Assembly: GCF_000612505.1 (NCBI RefSeq)
Contig: NZ_CP004078.1
Coordinates: forward strand, 1,910,001 to 1,974,000
Length of the DNA stretch: 64,000 bases
Direction: 5' to 3'
Source of the DNA: Paenibacillus sabinae T27
GTDB lineage: Bacteria; Bacillota; Bacilli; Paenibacillales; Paenibacillaceae
The position numbers were made by a program, and so were the translations under genes. Of the stretch, positions 1 through 12,571 are shown in pieces (the first letter of the stretch is position 1; each line of letters starts with the position of its first letter). The notes beneath the pieces were generated by a model. It was not told the origin of the DNA. It searched no databases and saw nothing but the letters and a program-made list of their open reading frames with translations.

Positions 1-275
1 CCCAGAAAAGCAAAGACCAGATATAATATCTGCTTGATGGCCGGGGACAGATTTCCGCCCAGCATATTGCTTTCAATGACCCGCATCGGGTCGATCGTCC
101 CGCCTACGGCGGCAGCCAGCGCCCAGATCTTGATCCTGCCTGCCACATCCAGCATCGTCTGCGTCGGCGGCTGGAGCGATATGACCGCTCCGATGCCCCC
201 GAGCATGGCTCCGCCCAGCACAATGCCGAAGGCTATGAAGAAATCGAGGACGGCTTTGCCCAAAAAAACGTTCAT
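1..275 (-). CDS. ytrH: Sporulation membrane protein YtrH (partial, 3' end outside window)
   Basis: The minus strand reads from an ATG at 275 into a small hydrophobic protein beginning MNVFLGKAVLDFFIAFGIVL, with two predicted membrane segments rich in Gly and Ala, then a motif NMLGGNLSPAIKQ. This fits the YtrH family, a sporulation membrane protein that Bacillus makes in the mother cell. An AAGGGGG ribosome site lies at 279-286, just upstream of the start. The reading frame is open to the window edge, so roughly the last fifth is missing. The gene diverges from dnaE, the arrangement known from Bacillus. The assignment is from recalled family sequence and context. Confidence 0.8.
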   Translation of the reverse strand, partial: MNVFLGKAVLDFFIAFGIVLGGAMLGGIGAVISLQPPTQTMLDVAGRIKIWALAAAVGGTIDPMRVIESNMLGGNLSPAIKQILYLVFAFL

Positions 276-411
276 AAAGTCCCCCTTGTCCGGACGCGGC
301 TTCTGTCAAGTGCTTTGCCTGTCCTTGTGCTCTCCCTTCATTCTATGGGCCAATCCCCCTTCAATATGATAAAATAAACGGTATATCGAAAAACCGGAAG
401 GAAGTGGGATC

Positions 412-4062
<3,651 letters not shown>

Positions 4063-4130
4063 GAACATTTCGCCATCTTTTCGCATACATTAGGGAACCA
4101 CAGGCTTCACTTGCGGAAAGGGGAATGAAG

Positions 4131-4631
4131 ATGTCCTACCAGCTGGCGGTGAACTTACTGGAACGCAGAGGCGTTACAGTCGAGTCGATCGCCAAGATCG
4201 TATATACGCTGCAATCGGCTTATTATCCGGATTTGAGCGGGGAGGAGTGTCTGGCGAGCGTCAGTGCCGTTTTGGGCAAACGAGAGGTGCAGTACACACT
4301 GATGACAGGCATCGCTCTGGATGAGCTGGCGGAGAAGAAACAGCTGCCGCAGCCGTTTCAGGCCATCATGGAGGCCGATGAATCGCTTTACGGGGCGGAC
4401 GAGACACTCGCGCTGGGGATTACCGGCGTTTACGGCATGATCGGTCTGACAGGCTTCGGCTATCTGGACAAAATCAAGCTGGGTGTCATCGGGGAGCTGA
4501 ACAACAGAAAGGACGGAATCAACGTATTTCTCGACGATCTGGTCGCCGGCATCGCCGCCGCAGCTTCGGCCAGAATCGCCCACCGCCATGATGGAGCCAA
4601 GGTGTATCCCTACGACGTAAACCCGGCTTGA
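4131..4631 (+). CDS. pgpA: Phosphatidylglycerophosphatase A-like protein (YutG/PgpA family)
   Basis: A protein of about 166 residues starting MSYQLAVNLLERRGVT. It has the PgpA-family features DESLYGADE (residues 85-93 region), a Gly-rich hydrophobic segment and LDDLVAGIAAAA near the C terminus. The family dephosphorylates phosphatidylglycerophosphate to phosphatidylglycerol. In Bacillus this branch is soluble-looking and called YutG. Two in-frame ATGs exist at 4125 and 4131. The AAAGGGG at 4117-4123 is about 7 nt from the second and touches the first, so 4131 is preferred. It lies alone between dnaE and the acc genes. Confidence 0.82.
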   Translation: MSYQLAVNLLERRGVTVESIAKIVYTLQSAYYPDLSGEECLASVSAVLGKREVQYTLMTGIALDELAEKKQLPQPFQAIMEADESLYGADETLALGITGVYGMIGLTGFGYLDKIKLGVIGELNNRKDGINVFLDDLVAGIAAAASARIAHRHDGAKVYPYDVNPA

Positions 4632-4766
4632 AGCCATGAATCCGGCGCGGTCTCTCCCGCGTTGCCTCCCTCCCCTTCTGTTGCAGGGAAAAAGAAAACT
4701 GTGTTATCATGGTTCCATTATACGGGATACGGCTTTGGAATCGACATGGGGAGGCCTCGTCAGGAC

Positions 4767-4955
4767 ATGTGGACGGTCATTTATATTGCGCCTACCGCCA
4801 AAGTGGCGGAGATGATTAAGAGCAAGTTGACGGAAGAGGGCTTTCTGGTTAAATGCCGTCCCGTCAATATGTCCAAGCAGCAGTTTGAGATTCTGGTTCC
4901 TTCCGGCGAGCTGGATGAAGTGCAGGAAGTGCTTAACCTGATTCTGCATCCCTAG
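4767..4955 (+). CDS. Small conserved protein upstream of accD, unknown function
   Basis: A 62-residue protein beginning MWTVIYIAPTAKVAEMIKSK and ending DEVQEVLNLILHP. It looks like a small alpha/beta domain of the DUF2007 (putative signal-transducing) type, and I recall close relatives upstream of accD in Paenibacillus. The frame is open back to 4662, but the residues before the conserved MWTVIYIAP are not protein-like and overlap the region after the previous gene, so the start is set at 4767. AGGA at 4762-4765 is very close to the start and GGGGAGG lies at 4749-4754, so initiation at the in-frame ATG 4746 is possible. Function is not known. Confidence 0.65.
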   Translation: MWTVIYIAPTAKVAEMIKSKLTEEGFLVKCRPVNMSKQQFEILVPSGELDEVQEVLNLILHP

Positions 4956-5029
4956 ATTGACATCATTGAGAGCAATCATGACAGCGGAACGCTGCATAAT
5001 GCAAATAAACGGCTGAAGAGGTGCGGATC

Positions 5030-5923
5030 TTGTTTAAAGACTTGTTTCAGAAGAAAAGGAAATACGCGACAGTTCCTTCCCAGCGGCTGGAGCAGTTAAA
5101 AGAACCGGCGGAAGGGGAGCGGCCCAAGCGGGAGATTCCCGAAGGGCTGATGAGCAAGTGTCCCAAATGCGGTTCCATCCAGTACAGCAAGGAGCTGGAG
5201 AAGAATCTCAAGGTCTGTTCGGAGTGCGGCCATCATCTGCGCCTGAACGCTCCGGAGAGAATCGCCATGACGCTGGACCCAGGAAGCTTTATCGAGTTCG
5301 ACGCAGACATGAGGTCGGTGGACCCGCTAGGCTTTCCGGGCTACAGCACGAAGCTGGAGCAGCAGCAGCTGAAGTCGGGCCAGCTTGACGCCGTCATTAC
5401 GGGGCAGGGCAGCATCGGCGGGAATTCCGTTATTGTGGCGGTTATGAATTTTGAATTTTTCACGGGCAGCATGGGCTCGGTGGTAGGGGAGAAGATCACC
5501 CGCGCCATCGAGGAAGCTACTGAAAGAAAGCTGCCGCTGATCATATTTTCGACTTCCGGCGGTGCCCGGATGCAGGAGAGCATCCTGAGTCTGATGCAGA
5601 TGGCGAAGACCAGCGCCGCGCTGGCCCGCTTCGGGGAGTTGGGCGGATTGTACATATCCGTGATTACCGACCCGACGACGGGAGGCGTGTCCGCGAGCTT
5701 CGCTACGCTGGGCGATATCAATATCGCCGAGCCGGGAGCCGTATTCGGCTTTGCCGGACGAATCGTCATTGAGCAGACGATCCGGCAGAAGCTTCCGGAT
5801 GATTTCCAGACGGCGGAATTCAATTTGCAGCACGGCCAGCTCGATCTGGTGGTGCACCGTAAGGAAATGCGCTCCACGCTAAGCAAAATTCTGGAGCTGC
5901 ATGACGTGAAAGGGGGATTTTAG
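5030..5923 (+). CDS. accD: Acetyl-CoA carboxylase carboxyltransferase beta subunit
   Basis: Beta half of the carboxyltransferase that moves the carboxyl group from biotin to acetyl-CoA, giving malonyl-CoA for fatty acid synthesis. A four-cysteine zinc ribbon is visible (CPKCG ... CSECG, about residues 44-66). It is followed by the crotonase-like core with SGGARMQES and [17 protein letters not shown]. The frame opens with GTG at 5021. However, the AAGAGGTG ribosome site at 5016-5023 overlaps that codon and is 6 nt from a TTG at 5030, which gives the usual family start [14 protein letters not shown]. accA follows after one base. Confidence 0.95.
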   Translation: MFKDLFQKKRKYATVPSQRLEQLKEPAEGERPKREIPEGLMSKCPKCGSIQYSKELEKNLKVCSECGHHLRLNAPERIAMTLDPGSFIEFDADMRSVDPLGFPGYSTKLEQQQLKSGQLDAVITGQGSIGGNSVIVAVMNFEFFTGSMGSVVGEKITRAIEEATERKLPLIIFSTSGGARMQESILSLMQMAKTSAALARFGELGGLYISVITDPTTGGVSASFATLGDINIAEPGAVFGFAGRIVIEQTIRQKLPDDFQTAEFNLQHGQLDLVVHRKEMRSTLSKILELHDVKGGF

Positions 5924-5924
5924 A

Positions 5925-6962
5925 ATGGCGGGGGACTTGCCTTTTGAAAAACCTCTCGTTGAAATGCGCAAAAAGATTGATGAGCTGAAGCAATTCGGCC
6001 TGGAAAAAGACATCGATTTCACCGATGAAATCTCCCGTCTCGAGGAGCGGTACAAGCTTCTGGAGGAGGAAATTTATTCGAATATTACCCCTTCGCAGAA
6101 AATGCATCTGGCCCGCCACCACGGCCGGCCGACCTCGCTCGATCTGATCGGGCTTATCTTTACCGATTTTATCGAGCTGCACGGGGATCGGCTGTTCGGG
6201 GACGATCTTGCAGTCGTCGGCGGCATCGGCAAGCTGGAGGGAGTACCGGTCACCGTGATCGGACAGCAGCGGGGTAAAGACACAAAAGACAATATCGCCA
6301 GATTTTTCGGCAGCCCGCATCCTGAAGGATTCCGCAAGGCGCTTCGGCTTATGCAGCAGGCGGACAAGTTCCGCCGTCCGATCATTACATTCATCGACAC
6401 GAAGGGCGCTTATCCGGGCAACACCGCGGAAGAGCGGGGCCAATCGGAGGCGATTGCCCGCAATCTGCGTGAAATGTCAGGCCTTGGCGTGCCGGTCATC
6501 TGCGTCGTCATCGGCGAGGGCGGCAGCGGCGGGGCGCTGGCGATGGCTGTTGGCAACCGCGTACTGATGCTGGAGCACGCCATATATTCCGTCATCTCGC
6601 CGAACGGCGCCGCTTCGATCCTGTGGAAGGACGCCTCGAAGGCCGATCAGGCGGCGGAAGCGATGAAGATTACCGCGGGCGACCTGCTGGCCATGGAAGT
6701 GATCGAGGAGGTCATTCCCGAGCCGAAAGGCGGAGCGCACCGCGATTACGAGAGCACGGCCTCGGCCATCAAGGACGCCATTATCCGTCATCTGCGCGAT
6801 CTGGCCGGTCTGGGCGCTGACGAGCTTAGGGAAGACCGTTATCTGAAGTTCCGGAAGATCGGTGAGTTCGCGGAAACGCAGGCGGCGGAAGAAGTATTTT
6901 CCGAGGAACCCGTGCTGGAGTCCGAAGTAAGCGAAGCCGGTCCGTTGACTCTAAATAACTAG
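5925..6962 (+). CDS. accA: Acetyl-CoA carboxylase carboxyltransferase alpha subunit
   Basis: Alpha half of the carboxyltransferase, 345 residues. It has an N-terminal helical region ([17 protein letters not shown]) and a crotonase-fold core with [12 protein letters not shown] and [14 protein letters not shown], the segments that form the carboxybiotin and CoA sites. The ATG follows the accD stop by one base and has AAAGGGGGA at 5910-5918 as ribosome site, so the two subunits are translationally linked. The C terminus has about 30 acidic residues past the usual end. A strong terminator follows, so accDA forms one transcription unit separate from pyk. Confidence 0.97.
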   Translation: MAGDLPFEKPLVEMRKKIDELKQFGLEKDIDFTDEISRLEERYKLLEEEIYSNITPSQKMHLARHHGRPTSLDLIGLIFTDFIELHGDRLFGDDLAVVGGIGKLEGVPVTVIGQQRGKDTKDNIARFFGSPHPEGFRKALRLMQQADKFRRPIITFIDTKGAYPGNTAEERGQSEAIARNLREMSGLGVPVICVVIGEGGSGGALAMAVGNRVLMLEHAIYSVISPNGAASILWKDASKADQAAEAMKITAGDLLAMEVIEEVIPEPKGGAHRDYESTASAIKDAIIRHLRDLAGLGADELREDRYLKFRKIGEFAETQAAEEVFSEEPVLESEVSEAGPLTLNN

Positions 6963-6970
6963 CAATTTGC

Positions 6971-7001
6971 AACCCCGAAGAGGCTTCGGGGTTATTTTTT
7001 T
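6971..7001 (+). terminator. Rho-independent terminator after accA
   Basis: AACCCCGAAG at 6971-6980 pairs with CTTCGGGGTT at 6983-6992 around a 2-nt loop (effectively GAAGAGGCTTC), followed by ATTTTTTT. It closes the accDA unit. Confidence 0.9.
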
Positions 7002-7046
7002 GCAATGCCGTCAATGATGATTTATATGAAAAAAGCCGCGGAAACA

Positions 7047-7075
7047 TTGATTTTGTTATCCAGTTGAAGTAATAT
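7047..7075 (+). promoter_or_regulatory. Candidate sigma-A promoter of pyk
   Basis: TTGATT at 7047-7052, a 17-nt spacer and TAATAT at 7070-7075. Each hexamer is close to the vegetative consensus. Transcription would begin near 7082, leaving a leader of about 115 nt before pyk. I saw no known riboswitch in that leader. Confidence 0.45.
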
Positions 7076-7196
7076 TCATAAGGGCGCCGTCCATACTGCA
7101 TATGACATAGTTCCTATCCAAATGGACGACTTTGTAGTAGATTTTGTAGTTGGAAAAAGTGAGACATAGAGAAAAGAAAAAACGGAGGAAAACCAA

Positions 7197-8618
7197 ATGC
7201 GGAAAAGTAAAATTGTATGTACGATTGGTCCAGCAAGTGAATCGTTGGAGAACCTCAAGAAATTGATTCTGGCCGGAATGAATGTGGCACGCCTGAACTT
7301 CTCCCACGGTGACTTTGAAGAGCATGGAGCACGGATTAAGAACATCCGTCTGGCATCGAAGGAACTGAACAAGACCGTTGCCATCCTGCTCGATACGAAA
7401 GGACCTGAGATTCGTACAGGCAAGCTGGAAGTAGAACCGATTGAACTGGTGCAGGACGAGTACCTGACCCTGACTACGGAAGAGATTCTTGGCGACAAAA
7501 ATCGCATTTCCGTCACTTACGCTGACCTTCCGAAAGACGTTCAAGTAGGCTCCACCATTCTGATTGACGACGGCCTCATCGGACTTACGGTTGTCGACGT
7601 TCAAGGCACAGAAATCAAGACCCGCATTGTCAACGGTGGCACGATCAAGAGCAAGAAGGGTGTTAACGTCCCTGGAGTTGCCATTTCCCTGCCGGGCATT
7701 ACGGAAAAAGACACCAACGACATCATTTTCGGGATCGAACAGGACATCGATTTTATCGCCGCTTCCTTCGTTCGCAAAGCCAGCGACGTTCAGGAAATTC
7801 GCGATTTGCTCGAGAAACATGGTGCAAGCCATATCCAAATCATCTCCAAAATTGAGAACCAGCAGGGTGTCGACAACCTTGATGAAATTCTTGCGGTATC
7901 CGACGGCCTGATGGTTGCCCGCGGCGACCTTGGCGTTGAAATTCCGGCGGAAGATGTGCCGCTGGCGCAAAAACTAATGATTCAAAAATGTAACATTGCG
8001 GGTAAACCGGTTATCACGGCTACTCAAATGCTGGATTCCATGCAGCGCAACCCGCGTCCGACACGCGCCGAAGCGAGTGACGTAGCTAACGCGATTTTCG
8101 ACGGAACCGACGCAATCATGCTGTCCGGCGAAACGGCTGCAGGGAAATATCCGGTTGAATCGGTGCTGACGATGTCCCGTATCGCCGAAAAAGCGGAATC
8201 CGCACTGAACTACCGTGAGATCTTCCTGAAACAGCAAATCGCCCAAGAAACGACAGTAACTGAGGCAATCAGCCAATCCGTATCCATCTCGGCTCTGGAT
8301 CTGAACGCGAAAGCGATCATTTCCTCGACAGTCAGCGGACATACGGCACGCGTCGTTTCGAAGTATCGTCCGAAGTCCCCGATTATTGCCGTAACGACGC
8401 AAGAAAGAACTATGCGTCAACTGGCGCTTGTATGGGGCATAATTCCGGTACAAGGCTCCCCGGCTTCTTCCACGGATGAGCTTCTGGAAACGGCTGTTAA
8501 AGGCGGCAAAGACTCCGGTCTGGTAACAGCCGGCGACCTGGTGGTCATTACAGCAGGCATTCCGCTTGGACATTCCGGTTCGACGAACCTGGTGAAAGTG
8601 GAACAAATCACTGAATAA
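7197..8618 (+). CDS. pyk: Pyruvate kinase (short form)
   Basis: Glycolytic enzyme converting phosphoenolpyruvate and ADP to pyruvate and ATP; 473 residues. Clear markers are TIGPAS near the N terminus, [23 protein letters not shown], the active-site segment [22 protein letters not shown], and [12 protein letters not shown]. It ends after the third domain, so it lacks the extra C-terminal PEP-utiliser-like domain of Bacillus subtilis Pyk (585 residues). ACGGAGGAAAA precedes the ATG. Codon use is visibly biased toward preferred codons (AAA, GAA, GTT), as expected for a highly expressed gene. No pfkA lies between accA and pyk, unlike Bacillus. Confidence 0.97.
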   Translation: MRKSKIVCTIGPASESLENLKKLILAGMNVARLNFSHGDFEEHGARIKNIRLASKELNKTVAILLDTKGPEIRTGKLEVEPIELVQDEYLTLTTEEILGDKNRISVTYADLPKDVQVGSTILIDDGLIGLTVVDVQGTEIKTRIVNGGTIKSKKGVNVPGVAISLPGITEKDTNDIIFGIEQDIDFIAASFVRKASDVQEIRDLLEKHGASHIQIISKIENQQGVDNLDEILAVSDGLMVARGDLGVEIPAEDVPLAQKLMIQKCNIAGKPVITATQMLDSMQRNPRPTRAEASDVANAIFDGTDAIMLSGETAAGKYPVESVLTMSRIAEKAESALNYREIFLKQQIAQETTVTEAISQSVSISALDLNAKAIISSTVSGHTARVVSKYRPKSPIIAVTTQERTMRQLALVWGIIPVQGSPASSTDELLETAVKGGKDSGLVTAGDLVVITAGIPLGHSGSTNLVKVEQITE

Positions 8619-8662
8619 TCAAGCATTAGAGATGTTTTGAGATATGCTATAAGATTTGAAAT

Positions 8663-8696
8663 AAAAGCAATGGCATTTTTCGCCATTGCTTTTTCT
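8663..8696 (+). terminator. Rho-independent terminator after pyk
   Basis: AAAAGCAATGGC at 8663-8674 pairs perfectly with GCCATTGCTTTT at 8682-8693, with a 7-nt loop and a following T-rich run. Confidence 0.9.
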
Positions 8697-8806
8697 TCAT
8701 CCCGATTTGTGATTGGCCCCCTTTTTTTCGTAAGATAGATTATGTGCAGCTTTAGGCGGCGAGGAACAGGCATTTAGTTAACGGACGGAGAGGACATAGG
8801 AACAAC

Positions 8807-9982
8807 ATGGAGAAATTGCTGAAGCTGCGCGTCTTTTATTTGTTTTTGGGTCTTGGCGGGGGCTTGTTTTCGCCCTTCCTGACCTCGCTGCTCGTCGACA
8901 ACGGGTTGAACAGCGGGCAGGTGGGGATGCTGATGGCGACCGGGACACTGGTCGCGATCCTTTTTCAGCCGGTATGGGGCATGATTTCCGACCGGTATAA
9001 CCAGGCCCGTCTGGTGCTCATCTTAAGCGTCGCCGTTCCGGCGGGGCTTGCCGTTTTTTACCGGTCCGAATATTTTATTGTCTTGTTTGCGGTCTATATG
9101 ATATCCACCGTTTTCTCCTCCACGCAGGCTCCCATTGCCGATTCTTACGCTATTGCCGCCGCGAGAAGAGCGGGCTCGACCTACGGCAGCATCCGGCTGA
9201 TGCTAAGCTTCGGCGCGGCTACGGGAGGCTACCTCGGCGGTGTGTATGTGTCCGAATATTCCGTCTCGACCATTTGGATACCCTATCTGTTATTCAGCCT
9301 GATTACCGTACTTGTCGCGGTTACGCTGCCGAAGGAAGCGGAAGGAAATCCGATCATGACCCAGTCCTTCGCCCAAGGAATCCGGCAGCTGCTGGGAAAC
9401 AGGATTTTCCTCGCTTTTTTAGGAGGGAGCTTTCTCGTCAATCAGACGATGATGGCATTTGGCTCGTATTTTGTGCTGGCTTTTGAGTCGGTGGGAGGCT
9501 CGGCGAAGTATGCCGGAATCGCGCTAATGCTTGCTTCCATCACCAATGTGCCCTCCATGCTGGTGGCGTCGCGCGTTATCGGCAAAATCGGGAGAGAGAG
9601 GATGCTGCTGCTCGCCGCCCTCGTCTATGTGCTGCGTTGGGCGATCCAGGTTATCTTCCCGTATCCTGCGGCCATGATCGGCGTTCAGGTGCTGCACGGC
9701 CTATCCTTCGGCTTCTTTCTGGTCGCGGCGGTGGAATATGTATCCAAGACGACATCGGCGGATATGCAGGCCACCGGGCAAAGCGTGTTCAATATGGTGT
9801 TTTCCGGCCTTTCGGGCATTGTCGGAAATTTGCTTAACGGCTTGCTGCTGAGCCAGGGGGGCGTCCAGCTCATGAACATCTCCTGTATGCTGAGCTCTGC
9901 TGCCGGAGCCTTGCTGCTCCTCTATGTGGCCCGAAGCTCCCGCAGACAGCTGTCCTCGGCAACCGAAGGATTAAGTGCCTAA
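8807..9982 (+). CDS. MFS transporter (3-phenylpropionate/nucleoside-symporter-like)
   Basis: A 391-residue membrane protein with about 12 hydrophobic segments. The sequence FFxLGxGGGLFSPFLTSLL-type N terminus, GMISDRYNQARLV in the loop after helix 2 (the MFS signature position) and STVFSSTQAPIADSYA place it in the MFS_1-like group that contains LacY, phenylpropionate and nucleoside permeases; Bacillus YwbF is similar. The substrate cannot be read from the sequence. A GGAGAGGA lies about 14-20 nt upstream of the ATG. It sits 50 nt before the thioesterase gene, and no terminator separates them. Confidence 0.75.
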   Translation: MEKLLKLRVFYLFLGLGGGLFSPFLTSLLVDNGLNSGQVGMLMATGTLVAILFQPVWGMISDRYNQARLVLILSVAVPAGLAVFYRSEYFIVLFAVYMISTVFSSTQAPIADSYAIAAARRAGSTYGSIRLMLSFGAATGGYLGGVYVSEYSVSTIWIPYLLFSLITVLVAVTLPKEAEGNPIMTQSFAQGIRQLLGNRIFLAFLGGSFLVNQTMMAFGSYFVLAFESVGGSAKYAGIALMLASITNVPSMLVASRVIGKIGRERMLLLAALVYVLRWAIQVIFPYPAAMIGVQVLHGLSFGFFLVAAVEYVSKTTSADMQATGQSVFNMVFSGLSGIVGNLLNGLLLSQGGVQLMNISCMLSSAAGALLLLYVARSSRRQLSSATEGLSA

Positions 9983-10032
9983 ACGGAAGTATAGACCGCA
10001 TAAGCCAGCTTTTTTTTAAGGGGGTAACACGC

Positions 10033-10551
10033 ATGGAAACTCAAGATTTTCTGTCAGGCTGCTGGCATGCCGCATCGTTTCGGGTCCGTTATCAGGAGAG
10101 CGACCAGATGGGCGTGGTCTATCATTCGAATTACTTGAACTGGTTCGAAATCGGGCGGACTGAAATGCTGCGCGAACTCGGCTTTACCTATCTTGATCTG
10201 GAGAAAAAGGGGCTGCTGCTTCCCGTTCTCTCGGCAGAGCTGAAGTTCAAACGATCGGCGAAATACGACGATACCGTTACCGTCTATACGCGCATCACGT
10301 CATATACACCGCTTCGCCTCGCTTTTGAATATGAGGTTCGCCGTGCGGGGGCTCCGGGAAGCGGTTTGGACGGATCGGAATCCGCCCCTCAAGGCTTTAA
10401 GTCCTCGGCGGACGGCGAATTGCTGGTATCCGGCTCCACCGGCCATGCCTGGGTTAACCGGGAGTTTGCGCCCGTGCGGCTTGACAGGACGCTGCCCGAA
10501 ATTTACGGTGGCATAAGGAACGCGCTGAGGGAAGAAAGGGGGACGATATGA
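10033..10551 (+). CDS. Acyl-CoA thioesterase, hotdog fold (YbgC/FadM type)
   Basis: A 172-residue hotdog protein with the family signature RYQESDQMGVVYHSNYLNWF, where the aspartate in QESDQMG is the expected catalytic residue. The family hydrolyses acyl-CoA thioesters in the cytoplasm; the true substrate is unknown. The usual length is about 135-145 residues. Here an extra Gly/Ser-rich loop (GAPGSGLDGSESAPQGFKSS, near residues 103-122) interrupts the C-terminal half. AAGGGGGTAA lies upstream of the ATG. The stop overlaps the start of fxsA in ATATGA, so the two are translationally coupled. Confidence 0.8.
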   Translation: METQDFLSGCWHAASFRVRYQESDQMGVVYHSNYLNWFEIGRTEMLRELGFTYLDLEKKGLLLPVLSAELKFKRSAKYDDTVTVYTRITSYTPLRLAFEYEVRRAGAPGSGLDGSESAPQGFKSSADGELLVSGSTGHAWVNREFAPVRLDRTLPEIYGGIRNALREERGTI

Positions 10552-10949
10552 TTATCAAAAGAAACGTGCTGTGGGCCGCGTTATTTATTATACCTGCCGT
10601 AGAACTGTTCGGCTTTATTCTGGTGTCATCCTGGTTTGGCGTGTCCAAGACGCTGCTGCTGCTGATTTCGACTTCGCTGATCGGGCTGCTGATGATGAGA
10701 TTCGAAGGCAGTAAGGTGCTCCAGGACAGCAGACAGCAGATGCAGGAAGGACGGATTCCCGGCCGGACAATGCTGGATGGGTTATGTATCTTTTTTGGCG
10801 GTCTGCTGCTGATTATTCCGGGCTTTATCACGGATATTATCGGTTTTACCCTTGTTTTTCCCTTGACCCGGCCGTTGTACCGGGGAGTCCTGCTGAAGTG
10901 GATCGAGAAAAAAATGAAAAACGGCACGTTTACCTACTACAAGAGGTAA
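10548..10949 (+). CDS. fxsA: FxsA family membrane protein
   Basis: A 133-residue protein with four hydrophobic segments (ALFIIPAVELFGFILV, LLLISTSLIGLLMMRFEG, FFGGLLLIIPGFITDIIGF and a final amphipathic part). This matches FxsA/YtwI, named for affecting phage F exclusion in E. coli. Its physiological role is unclear. The start overlaps the thioesterase stop by 4 nt, with GAAAGGGGGA as ribosome site. Its position beside ytvI and citZ matches Bacillus subtilis. Confidence 0.88.
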   Translation: MIIKRNVLWAALFIIPAVELFGFILVSSWFGVSKTLLLLISTSLIGLLMMRFEGSKVLQDSRQQMQEGRIPGRTMLDGLCIFFGGLLLIIPGFITDIIGFTLVFPLTRPLYRGVLLKWIEKKMKNGTFTYYKR

Positions 10950-10967
10950 GCGTCCCGCTTGACTGGC

Positions 10968-11009
10968 AAAAGCGAAGGCTGCGTTATCATCATGCGGCCT
11001 TCGCTTTTT
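10968..11009. terminator. Bidirectional terminator between fxsA and ytvI
   Basis: AAAAGCGAAGGC at 10968-10979 pairs with GCCTTCGCTTTT at 10997-11008. A-rich and T-rich flanks on both sides serve the convergent genes fxsA (plus) and ytvI (minus). Confidence 0.85.
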
Positions 11010-11029
11010 GGTGTGCGCCTGCTTCCCCC

Positions 11030-12145
11030 TTAACGCAGCCTGCCGCTGAGAATATAGGACTGCAGGCTGCGGAAGACCCCCGCCCTCCAAAAGGCGCCAA
11101 GCACCACGAGCGCGACCGGACCGAGAATGAGGCCTGCCGCACCGAGCAGCTTCAGACCGGCGAACATGCCGATGAGCATGGCGAGAGGGTCCAGGCCGAT
11201 GCTGCTGGCCAGTACCTTGGGCTCCAGCACCTGGCGGGTAATCAGAATGACCGCGTACAGCACCGAAAGGCCGATGCCGAGCGCCATATCTCCAGTCATC
11301 CAGGAATAGAACGCCCAGGGAATAATCACAATGCCAACGCCAAGATAAGGCAGCAGATCGACAAGTCCGATCATCAGTCCGAGGACGAACGCCGATTTGA
11401 CGCCCAGTATCAGCAGGCCGAGAATGACCAGGGCTCCCGTAATCGAGATCAGGACGAGCTGCGCCAGCAGGTAACCGAAGAGGGCTCTCCGCAAATCGCT
11501 CCAGATGTCCGCCGCGGCGCTGCGTAAACCCTCCGGCAGCCAATCCGACAGCATCCGCCTGCGCTTTTCCCAGCCGGTCGCCAGAAAAAAGGCGGCAAGA
11601 ATGACGACAATCAGAACCGTCCCGACTGAAGGAAGAGAAGCAATCAGCTTCAGAATCAGATTGAAGATGCCGGTGACAAGCTCGGTTGCGGCGCGCCCGA
11701 TGGTTTCTGTCGTTTTGCTGAGATGGCTGTCTATTGTGGCGTGATAATCCGGGTTGCTGTTGTAAAACTGATTGATCTGGTTAATGATATATTGAAGTCT
11801 GTCATTGCGGCCCCAGGAGAGGAGCAGTTCATGCCACTGCGCGGTGTGAAGGTTGAACGTTTGGGCAAGGACGGCCAGCTCTTTAACCAGACGGGTTATG
11901 AGAGCGGTAAGCATAAGACCGGCGGAGCCGATATAAAGCACCAGCGAGAGAATCACAGCCAGCCATGACGGCAGCCTAAACCCCTTCAGAAGCTCCACGA
12001 CCGGACGTATGCTGTATGCGAGCAGCCATGCGAGGCACAGCGGGTAAAGCAGGGGAACCAGTACATAAAGACAGAACACTACAAGAAAGATGGCGAATAC
12101 GACCCACAGGCCCCGCAGCACTCGTTGTAACGTCAGCCGGTCCAT
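11030..12145 (-). CDS. ytvI: Sporulation integral membrane protein YtvI (AI-2E transporter family)
   Basis: A 371-residue protein with about eight membrane segments and the AI-2E/PerM family features: a long extracytoplasmic loop after helix 3 (residues about 90-150), then GLVDLLPYLGVGIVIIPWA and GLDPLAMLIGMFAGLKLLG. Location next to fxsA and citZ identifies the YtvI branch, known as a sporulation-linked membrane protein with no defined substrate. The frame is open to 12166, but AAAGGAGAA (complement of 12151-12159) lies about 5 nt before the ATG at 12145, giving MDRLTLQRVL. Confidence 0.87.
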   Translation of the reverse strand: MDRLTLQRVLRGLWVVFAIFLVVFCLYVLVPLLYPLCLAWLLAYSIRPVVELLKGFRLPSWLAVILSLVLYIGSAGLMLTALITRLVKELAVLAQTFNLHTAQWHELLLSWGRNDRLQYIINQINQFYNSNPDYHATIDSHLSKTTETIGRAATELVTGIFNLILKLIASLPSVGTVLIVVILAAFFLATGWEKRRRMLSDWLPEGLRSAAADIWSDLRRALFGYLLAQLVLISITGALVILGLLILGVKSAFVLGLMIGLVDLLPYLGVGIVIIPWAFYSWMTGDMALGIGLSVLYAVILITRQVLEPKVLASSIGLDPLAMLIGMFAGLKLLGAAGLILGPVALVVLGAFWRAGVFRSLQSYILSGRLR

Positions 12146-12388
12146 CCTGATTCTCCTTTCGATCAAGCTTCCAGGAACATAAACATGCTTTTAATTTAGG
12201 TATTATGCAAATGCCCAGTTTGGCGGATAGCTCGTCTGATGCTCGCACTAATGTATATTCCTCTAACAGAGAAAACATCCCATTTTCAGCCCTCTAAACG
12301 GAAAATACAAAGATGAAACGCCCGGTACTGAAGGATTTTTCTATATCTCCGATAAAATCATTTGATGCGCTGAAAAGCTTCCACTTAG

Positions 12389-12417
12389 TTCACGTAACCG
12401 ACAATTTCCGGTATGAT
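12389..12417 (+). promoter_or_regulatory. Candidate sigma-A promoter of citZ
   Basis: TTCACG at 12389-12394, a 17-nt spacer and TATGAT at 12412-12417. Transcription would start near 12424, about 148 nt before the citZ start. The rest of the 12146-12571 gap shows nothing else clear apart from the cre-like site. Confidence 0.45.
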
Positions 12418-12509
12418 AAATAGAGGACTCTGCTCTGCATTCCTGAAATTATTACCGGTGACTGAAAATGGTGGAATGCATAATTATTCATTCTTTAGAA
12501 TATTTCAAA

Positions 12510-12524
12510 TTGTAAATGTTTTCA
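12510..12524 (+). promoter_or_regulatory. Candidate CcpA (cre) operator in the citZ leader
   Basis: TTGTAAATGTTTTCA matches the catabolite-responsive element WTGNAANCGNWWNCW at all but one defined position (T for C at the central CG). It lies downstream of the predicted promoter, where a bound CcpA would block elongation. Carbon catabolite repression of citZ is known in Bacillus. Confidence 0.5.
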
Positions 12525-12571
12525 CGGAAAACCCGCTTTTTAAATATCCAGTGGCAAAGGAGAGAATATAT

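Noticed and set aside
4662..4766. N-terminal extension of the small protein before accD
   Set aside because: The extra residues are not conserved-looking and there is no ribosome site for that start.
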